Positions 55,301-61,570 of a stretch of 64,000 nt of DNA are shown in pieces. Within the stretch, counting starts at the first letter, position 1. Every line of letters starts with the position of its first letter. A program made the position numbers and the translations under genes. The DNA is from Lewinellaceae bacterium (GTDB lineage Bacteria > Bacteroidota > Bacteroidia > Chitinophagales > Saprospiraceae): assembly GCA_020636215.1 (NCBI GenBank), contig JACJYG010000005.1:434001-498000 (forward strand), written 5' to 3'. The notes below the pieces were generated by a model, which searched no databases, had not been told where the DNA came from, and saw nothing but the letters and a program-made list of their open reading frames with translations.

Positions 55301-58300
55301 GGAGATGATTTATCTATTGCAATTGAGCCATCCGAACCCGGGCGATTCTGTTGCAGGCTGGATCCTGGATTTGGCCCGGGCTATGGAGGTGGTGCGAAAG
55401 ATGCCCTTGTCCATACAGGAGATCTGGTTCATCGTCAGAGGAGAAAAGGCCTCCAAAATTGATTTCAAATACACAGGTGATCCAGAGAGGAAAGAAACAA
55501 CGAAGGGAAAGGTGCTGGAATGGATCGGTGCTTTCGTACAGGATAAGAGGTTAACGGGAGCCGATGCCATGGCGCCTGCCGGCGTATTCCAGGAACACCT
55601 GGCGCAGTCTCTTACTGCTACCAGGGACATCTTTGCCGGCATGCAAGCCTGGTATGCGGGCTATGCCAAAGTTTGGGACGAAGCCCAGGATAATTTTGGC
55701 CGGGACAACCAAAATTTCCAATTTGATGAATTGATCAAAATGTTGCCGGTTTTCGAGCGCGTCAAGCTGCTGATAGACAAACTGGAACTGGATGCTGCGG
55801 ACCTCCTATTCCTAAATTCTACTCAAGGCAGTGGAGGTGATCTGTTAACCAAGCTGGAAAATATTTTCGATCTACAACAGCTGGCCACCTACGCTCGCCT
55901 TAAAAAACAGGGAAGTGGGGCGCTGGATATCGATGCTTTTCGGAGCCTGTGGTCCGCCGACCAAAATGATAGCCAGAGCGAGGCTATTGCCGCGCTGCTG
56001 AATTGTGAAAGTAATCAGGTGAAAACCGCCTTCAAGCTGGACGCTGTTTCATCGCCCAGGCCGGTGTCTGATGTGCTTGTTCAGATCGAAGGGCTGCTTG
56101 GGGTGTTTGGCCGCTTGGGTATTTATGAAAAAAACACCTTGGAGGCTTTTGCCCATAATGACTACAGCCATGCCCTCCAATACGAAACCGCCCTGCACGC
56201 CGCCTTCCGCGCCAGCTATACCACCGACGAGGCCTACGAAAAAGCCTGGGAGCCCATCGAAAACCGTATCAACGAACAACGCCGGGATGTACTCTGCGCC
56301 TTCCTACTCGCCCTCGACCAGCAAAATAATTTTCACGATACAGGCGATCTCTATGCCTACTTCCTGGTGGATGTGGAGATGAGCGGTTGCGCGCGGGTAT
56401 CGCGCATTCTGGCAGCTACGCTGAGCTTGCAATTGTATATCCATCGGGTGCTGATGGGATTGGAAGTGTCGACCGATGATGGCACTGGTAAAGTTCGGGC
56501 CATAATGGATGAGCGGGCTAAAGTGCAATGGGAATGGCGCAAAAACTACCGTGTATGGGAAGCCAACCGCAAGGTATTCCTCTACCCCGAAAACTGGATC
56601 GAACCGGAATTGCGGGATAATAAATCGCCGTTGTTTAAAACGCTGGAGGATGAGTTGTTGCAGCAGAAGATTTCACTGGAATCGGCTGAGCAGGCTTATG
56701 TGCAATACCTGAAAGGATTTGCGGAGGTGGGGCAGTTGGTGATTGCGGGAGCATATTACGAGCCGGAAAAGGAAACCTATTACATATTCGGGCGGACGGC
56801 GACGGACCCGTATCAGTACTACTACCGTAAAATGCGGGTGCTGCCCATGGATTCGACTACTAAAGTGCGTGCCAAACAATGGACGGCTTGGGAAAAGGTG
56901 GAATTGGCGATTGATGCGCCGTACGTGTCGCCGATTATGCACAACGGGAGGTTGTATTTGTTTTGGGTGGGGGTGGTGACTATGGAGAAAAATAAGTTTG
57001 AGGGGGGGGATTCCAAGTTTAGTCACTATGAACATGCTATCTCTCTGGCCTATTCTAATCTGACTGAAAATGGGAAATGGCTACAGCCGCAGAAAGTTAA
57101 AAATTTCTGTGCCATCGCCCCCGGTGTTCCACCGGGTTCAGGACGTGGTGAGATAGATGAAGTAGATCTGCGTGCTTTTGAAAATAGCAAAACTCGATTG
57201 AGGGTTTATCCGTATCATGATTTGCAAAATGAATTGAAAGCAGATTATTTCAAGTACAATGGCTTACGGTTTTCTTATCACAATCACACCTTAAATTTTT
57301 GGCAAAATTATGCAGAGGGGAACCAATATTTAGCTGAATTTTCTATTCAGGTGCCTAAAATATTGTGGGTGATAAATCATCGAGATAACGATAAATTATT
57401 TTCTCTTGGATCATTGATTAATGAGAAAAACTCCGCCGGTGCAGCAAGTATAGAAGGCCAACAGCAACTGGCAGGGTCTTATTTAGTAAGTGATCTTTCT
57501 GCCAAGGATTTAGATCGTGACCTACGCTTGGTTTTTAACAAGGATGGTGATTTTATTTTCAGAAATAAGATGCACCAATTCTTGATTCGAAATACCGATG
57601 CAGGAGAAATTGTCAAGGGGTTAAATCAGAATAATCAAGTAGAATACCTCGATTCCAATCGTGAGAGTATTTGGTTAACCACAACAGTTGCTGAAGATTT
57701 GGCTAAGCAGCTAACCAAAGAAGGATTAACCTCATTTTTAAGCCCGATTACACAAAATATCAGTGAACATGCTCATTTGCTGGATTATAAATTACCTTCT
57801 CAATTATCCCCGCCATTTGTAGAACCGGAAAACCTCGACTTCTCCGGCGCCCACGGCCTCTACTTCCGTGAACTTTTCTTCCACATTCCCTTCCTCATTG
57901 CCGGCCACCTCAAAGCTGAAGGCAAATACCAGGAAGCCGACTACTGGTATCGCAAAATATTCGACCCATCGGCTGCTTATTATCCGTCTGCAGCAGCGGG
58001 AGACCGCTACTGGCAGTTTTTGGAATTCCGCGGCCATACCTTGCCGAAGTTACTGGAAATTCTGAAAGACCCGGCGGCTATTGAAGCTTATGAAAGCGAC
58101 CCTTTCAACCCGCACGCTATTGCGCGGCTACGCATAGGCCCGTACCAGAAATCCATCGTAATGAAGTACGTGGACAACTTGCTCGATTGGGGCGATTCGC
58201 TCTTCCGCCGCGATACCTGGGAATCCAATACCGAAGCCATGATGTTGTACCAACTGGCGCACGACATCCTCGGCCCGCGTCCGCAAAATACCGGCCCCTG

Positions 58301-60635
58301 TGAATCGGCCGTCGATACCGACAATTGTGGTTGCGCTGACCCGAAAACGACCTACGCAAAGCTGAAAAATGAAGCGGATTCCCCCTTCCTCTACTACCTG
58401 GAAAACTGGGTTTTCAAGCCCGGTGCCTCCGGGCCGATCGGCACGGTGACGGCACACGGTACCGGTGGGCTGGTCGGTTACAATGACCTAAGCCTTAGCG
58501 GTCCCGATACCGCTGCCCCCGCTACGGCCGGCTCGCGGGTGGAGCAGCCGGTTTCGCAGACAATCAAACTACCTGCACCGTCCTATGCCGCCGATTTGGG
58601 CCCACAATTGTTTCGCCGGCAGGTTTTCTGTATCCCCAACAACGAAAAGATGTTCGATTACTGGGATCGCGTTGCCGACCGGCTCTTCAAACTCCGCCAC
58701 TGCATGAACATCGACGGAGTCAAACGCAGCCTCGCGCTTTTCCAGCCACCTATCGATCCTGCCTTGCTGGTGGCCGCCCGAGCCGCCGGCCTGAGCCTCA
58801 ATGATGTACTCAACAGCCTGTACGGCGAGTTGCCTGCCTACCGCTTTTCCTACCTGCTGGAAAAAGCCAAAGCTTTTGCCGGTACGGTGCAAGGTTTCGG
58901 TGGGGCCTTGTTGAGCGCCCTGGAGAAAAAGGACGCCGAGCAGCTTACATTGCTGCGCTCTACCCACGAACAGAATATCCTGAAAATGACCCGGGAGATC
59001 AAGAAAAAGGCCGTAGAGGAGGCCAAGGCGAATTTGCAGGGGACGCTGGAGGGAATGGTGAATGTGGTGAATCGCCTATTGTATTATCAAAGTTTAATTG
59101 ATGAAGGACTGACAAGTTGGGAAATAAAGCAACAAAAAGCAATTCATAATGCCTCCAACTATCAGATAGCCTCCGGGGTGTTAAGATTATCTGGTTCAGT
59201 TTTACATCTACTGCCTCAATTAGGAAGCCCATTTTCGATGAAATGGGGTGGTAAAGAGCTTGGTGATAGTGCAAATAGTGCAGCGGGGTATTTGGATATT
59301 CTTGCTTCCATTCAAAATGCTATTTCATCTTCAGCTAGTATTGAGGCGACATTCCAACGCCGCACCCAGGATTGGAAACTCCAACTAAAACTCGCCGAAC
59401 AAGAGATCAAACAAGTCCAGCAACAGATCATCTCCGGACAGATCCGCCTCGCCATTGCCGAAAAGGACCTCGAAATCCACGAAAAGCAAATCGAGCAGAC
59501 GGAAGAAGTACATGATTTCTACAAGAATAAATTCACCGGCCTGGGCCTGTACAATTACATGGCCACCACCCTCAGCCGCCTGCACCGGATGGCCTTCAAT
59601 GCCGCCATGGACCTGGCCCGGCAGGCGGAGGCGGCCTATCGCTTCGAGACCGGAAAGGATAGTTATTATGACGTTTCCAGCGGCCCCTATTGGGATGCTT
59701 CCCGCGCCGGCCTGCTTTCGGGTGAACAACTAAGCCTGGCTCTGCAAAAAATGGACGCCGGCTATCTGCAGTGGAATACCCGGCAAATGGAGATTCGGCA
59801 GTCTTTCTCCATGCGTATGCTGGACCCGGAACAATTGTTGGAATTGAGAGTAAAAGGTAAGTGTAAGTGTACCTTCAAAATTCCCGAATGGGCCTTCGAT
59901 ATGCAATACCCGGGGCATTATTGCCGGCGCATTGCCTCGGTGCAGATCACCATACCTTGTGTAACCGGCCCCTATACCAATGTCGCCGTTTCGCTTGCTT
60001 TGACAAAAGGTAGCTTGCGCAAGGAAGGCAACACAAATGAGTACAAGAATAATCCCATTGCTGCCGGCTTTCCCTTTCAGGGCAGTAAAATGATTGCCAC
60101 CAGCAGCGCCAACAACGACGGCGGCCAGTTCGAGCTCAACTTCCGCGACGAACGCTACCTGCCCTTCGAAGGAGCGGGGGCAGTGGATAGCGAGTGGGTG
60201 CTGGAATTGCCAGGCCAGTTCCGTTCGTTCGATTATGACACCATTTCGGACGTGATTTTCCATCTGAGTTACCGTTCGAAGTATGGCGATGAAGTATTGT
60301 TTAGGACAACTGTAGAAAGCGGCCTGACGACAAAAGTGGGCCCGCTGAAACGCTTGGTCAGTCTGAAAGAAGAATTCCCGGATGCCTGGTTTCAGTTAGA
60401 AAGTGGAGCGGCTGATACAACGATTCGCTTAACGAAAAAGCACTTTCCGTTTTTTGTCCAATCAGGATCAGGGGCTTTTCAAATTGGGAATGCCACTCCT
60501 TATGGGGCAAATGGCCCTATGAAGAATTCGATCCAGCCAACAGTGGACGGGGACTTTACCATTACCGCCGCCCATAAAAATGGGAAAGGAGATGATGTTT
60601 GGTTGCTGGTGGAATATTTTGTTAATGCATCGTAG
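52308..60635 (+). CDS. Tc toxin subunit A (TcA-like pore/injection protein)
   Basis: The 2775-residue product has no signal peptide. Residues ~1-90 are a beta-rich module; ~556-583 match the VRP1 region of TcA (CACEHCKSIFGPAAYFVDLMKF). The shell follows, then at ~1340-1440 DLYAYFLVDVEMSGCARVSRIL and KNYRVWEANRKVFLYPENWIEPELRD, hallmarks of the Tc ABC-toxin and neuraminidase-like regions, and WTAWEKVELAI...GRLYLFWVGV (~1525). Long helices and a C-terminal TcB-binding domain (~2440-2775) close it. TcA pentamers attach to a host cell and drive the TcB-TcC payload through the membrane. Two AT-rich islands interrupt the GC-rich gene (57010-57810, 59080-59350). Confidence 0.88.
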   Translation: MPAFFLNLQLLNQQSQPLPNLSVQLWANEQKMGEALTDAEGRCIITIELPATGGRAPVLFGIVLVYDDETQIYGGADTTLYALEGTGLSVLLTIPYAVSTRRADRIPFRLAELRRPATAMDGLTGVQQNYVVNKLNTALQARVQRVLGETDSRLNEDPIALSLDYTSWLDSTLGDVLSKVVADNAGPRTFIEGSNLGERLAQNPRPVREILHLDLPLIQNPIFWEEVQVLRTTELTDILLPGYRDLPDQMLERAWDWERAAAEQWDALGLTEADKTILQRGFALSRLTGGLSALVGGLMPEITDLSQLATYDTGHLLEKIIASGGETPNGETPEEYAANLVSLAQRNFPSAFFLERKTARDIQLANLDDTAKNRLYATYRHLGPADELGKPNVLNNRRKLLHQFVADNPGFDLPTADFFKKDENGEWALRYSGLPPERREHVRQQFLSFQRTMRLAGSYEAQDALLAAGIDSSAELMRRSPAELQAQLGEALDVSTINSILQHGQQQLQQLANTAVALQGLGVASTIGFAVDNYPADLKNELENIYGYSDLFGSQDYCACEHCKSIFGPAAYFVDLMKFVEDHVALVPLPTPNPEAHPIALHTRRPDLWNLELTCENTNAAIPYLQIINEIKQHYIAEVMGAILGGKAAKDVDIWAEFARLPPEGSTTDLVGLALNIGNTWKNSFRLAYNRPFEESQALLEHFGMRYADILQALRVTDLYRMDQAYLGLSAEEWRVITTPDTNLGDLRNLRFGFPADSLHDLEDEPSYFKLTKCPVTVFLRATGLSRADMEFLLSDKSYLHRVNSAIKWVRVAVTDEVQAYQEWIEGLDNAAVLDHIHRILRLQRHLPWTLRELDLAVQALGGLSADHIAEIARMREMQRVLGLTVEETVALQHGIPDTPLYTRTVYNELLNSSVEMPVPGMLSRLFDPARLPLNGSGLLRDPEKMPFLLQALGAAEEDFDALYRMFFGTADVNLDWGSVSLFYRLLRLAKALGITGEEMIYLLQLSHPNPGDSVAGWILDLARAMEVVRKMPLSIQEIWFIVRGEKASKIDFKYTGDPERKETTKGKVLEWIGAFVQDKRLTGADAMAPAGVFQEHLAQSLTATRDIFAGMQAWYAGYAKVWDEAQDNFGRDNQNFQFDELIKMLPVFERVKLLIDKLELDAADLLFLNSTQGSGGDLLTKLENIFDLQQLATYARLKKQGSGALDIDAFRSLWSADQNDSQSEAIAALLNCESNQVKTAFKLDAVSSPRPVSDVLVQIEGLLGVFGRLGIYEKNTLEAFAHNDYSHALQYETALHAAFRASYTTDEAYEKAWEPIENRINEQRRDVLCAFLLALDQQNNFHDTGDLYAYFLVDVEMSGCARVSRILAATLSLQLYIHRVLMGLEVSTDDGTGKVRAIMDERAKVQWEWRKNYRVWEANRKVFLYPENWIEPELRDNKSPLFKTLEDELLQQKISLESAEQAYVQYLKGFAEVGQLVIAGAYYEPEKETYYIFGRTATDPYQYYYRKMRVLPMDSTTKVRAKQWTAWEKVELAIDAPYVSPIMHNGRLYLFWVGVVTMEKNKFEGGDSKFSHYEHAISLAYSNLTENGKWLQPQKVKNFCAIAPGVPPGSGRGEIDEVDLRAFENSKTRLRVYPYHDLQNELKADYFKYNGLRFSYHNHTLNFWQNYAEGNQYLAEFSIQVPKILWVINHRDNDKLFSLGSLINEKNSAGAASIEGQQQLAGSYLVSDLSAKDLDRDLRLVFNKDGDFIFRNKMHQFLIRNTDAGEIVKGLNQNNQVEYLDSNRESIWLTTTVAEDLAKQLTKEGLTSFLSPITQNISEHAHLLDYKLPSQLSPPFVEPENLDFSGAHGLYFRELFFHIPFLIAGHLKAEGKYQEADYWYRKIFDPSAAYYPSAAAGDRYWQFLEFRGHTLPKLLEILKDPAAIEAYESDPFNPHAIARLRIGPYQKSIVMKYVDNLLDWGDSLFRRDTWESNTEAMMLYQLAHDILGPRPQNTGPCESAVDTDNCGCADPKTTYAKLKNEADSPFLYYLENWVFKPGASGPIGTVTAHGTGGLVGYNDLSLSGPDTAAPATAGSRVEQPVSQTIKLPAPSYAADLGPQLFRRQVFCIPNNEKMFDYWDRVADRLFKLRHCMNIDGVKRSLALFQPPIDPALLVAARAAGLSLNDVLNSLYGELPAYRFSYLLEKAKAFAGTVQGFGGALLSALEKKDAEQLTLLRSTHEQNILKMTREIKKKAVEEAKANLQGTLEGMVNVVNRLLYYQSLIDEGLTSWEIKQQKAIHNASNYQIASGVLRLSGSVLHLLPQLGSPFSMKWGGKELGDSANSAAGYLDILASIQNAISSSASIEATFQRRTQDWKLQLKLAEQEIKQVQQQIISGQIRLAIAEKDLEIHEKQIEQTEEVHDFYKNKFTGLGLYNYMATTLSRLHRMAFNAAMDLARQAEAAYRFETGKDSYYDVSSGPYWDASRAGLLSGEQLSLALQKMDAGYLQWNTRQMEIRQSFSMRMLDPEQLLELRVKGKCKCTFKIPEWAFDMQYPGHYCRRIASVQITIPCVTGPYTNVAVSLALTKGSLRKEGNTNEYKNNPIAAGFPFQGSKMIATSSANNDGGQFELNFRDERYLPFEGAGAVDSEWVLELPGQFRSFDYDTISDVIFHLSYRSKYGDEVLFRTTVESGLTTKVGPLKRLVSLKEEFPDAWFQLESGAADTTIRLTKKHFPFFVQSGSGAFQIGNATPYGANGPMKNSIQPTVDGDFTITAAHKNGKGDDVWLLVEYFVNAS

Positions 60636-60760
60636 TTCTGGTATAATTAATCCTTGAGAGGTGGGCATGAAACAAATGCATTGGTTAAGAACCTTCCGAG
60701 TATAAATCAGGAGGCCACTTGAATTGTAATGTCGTCAACTTTAGAATATCAAGCGTGGTT

Positions 60761-60792
60761 GTAAGGGGATGACTTCCCGCTCATCCCCTTAC
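60761..60792 (+). terminator. Terminator downstream of TcA
   Basis: GTAAGGGGATGA (60761-60772) and TCATCCCCTTAC (60781-60792) form a perfect 12-bp stem with an 8-nt loop, followed by TTTTC, 126 bp after the TcA stop codon. Confidence 0.75.
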
Positions 60793-60808
60793 TTTTCGGG
60801 GCTTCCAA

Positions 60809-60840
60809 TTTAGGAGGTGAACTCGAAGTCACCTCCTAAA
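60809..60840. repeat. Second perfect 12-bp hairpin after TcA
   Basis: TTTAGGAGGTGA (60809-60820) pairs with TCACCTCCTAAA (60829-60840) around an 8-nt loop. It has the same arm and loop size as the terminator just before it; together they may act as a double terminator. Confidence 0.6.
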
Positions 60841-60859
60841 AAGCTCACCATTCCTTAAG

Positions 60860-61126
60860 TCTACTTTGGCACTTTAAAACAGCCGCGTAGCGGTGGCAGA
60901 TTCTAGCCGGGGGCGTTAGCCCCCAGCTAGGCAATCAGAGGCAATTAAGCTCCGTACGCCGTCGGCCGAAGCCTTTGGCGTAGGGACGAGGAGCGACAGC
61001 TAACCCTTTATTTCCGCTCTGTCGCTGCTACGCAGCTCAAATGCCCGCTCATTTTTGCAAGGGGCTAACGCCCCTCGCAAAAAACTATCGCCGCTACGCG
61101 GCTAAATCTAAAAGTGCCAAAGTAGA
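60860..61126. repeat. 267-bp palindromic repeat element with perfect ends
   Basis: Perfect 16-bp terminal inverted repeats TCTACTTTGGCACTTT (60860-60875) and AAAGTGCCAAAGTAGA (61111-61126) flank a second perfect pair, AGCCGCGTAGCGG (60881-60893) and CCGCTACGCGGCT (61091-61103). Inside, GGGGGCGTTAGCCCCC on the left mirrors GGGGCTAACGCCCC on the right. No coding frame is convincing. It resembles a MITE or other non-autonomous element. Confidence 0.75.
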
Positions 61127-61149
61127 ATTAAGTTGACGCCATTGCACTT

Positions 61150-61374
61150 GAATTGGCCGCCTGACGCCGCGGATGTGAGGCGCCCTCACCCTGGAACTGC
61201 CGCAAGCTGCAAGCCCAGGCACGGCCTTCCGCATCATCAGCCTTACCGGGCAGTTGCTACTGGGCCAACAGGCGGCAATCCCTGGATGTGAGCCGGCTGC
61301 CGGCGGGATTGTATTTCGTTCAGGTGTTATCGGCCGGCAGGGTAGTGGGCCTGGGGAAGGTGGTGAAGCAATAA
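61150..61374 (+). pseudogene. Orphan T9SS type-A sorting tail, frameshifted
   Basis: LTLELPQAASPGTAFRII and SLTGQLLLGQQA are in one frame; the expected continuation SLDVSRLPAGLYFVQV to LGKVVKQ is in another (frame of 61273, stop 61372-61374). Together they are a type-A sorting tail, joined by one indel near 61272. Upstream, the palindromic element ends 24 bp before, so the rest of the gene appears to have been lost there. Confidence 0.6.
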
Positions 61375-61403
61375 GGGGCCAGTGGCCTCCATATCTCCAT
61401 CTG

Positions 61404-61490
61404 CCGATTATAAAAAACTTCCCGCCGAATCCGGGGTAAGGAAGAGCCGAATTTAGGATAGAAAAGCGGGGAAAGGGAAAAAGAGAGATA
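61404..61490 (+). promoter_or_regulatory. Second copy of the conserved upstream block
   Basis: CCGATTATAAAA (61404), CCGAATCCGGGG (61425), CCGAATTTAGGA (61447) and AGCGGGG (61465) follow the spacing of the block before the Tc toxin gene (offsets 21, 43 and 61). It is ~105 bp before the ATG at 61571. A GATATTGG follows near 61487, where a -7 box could be. Confidence 0.5.
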
Positions 61491-61570
61491 TTGGAGAGCA
61501 CTTAACAGGGGGGCGTCCATAGCCCTGCCTCCTCCAGAAAATGATCACTTTTCGCTAAACCCTGAACACT

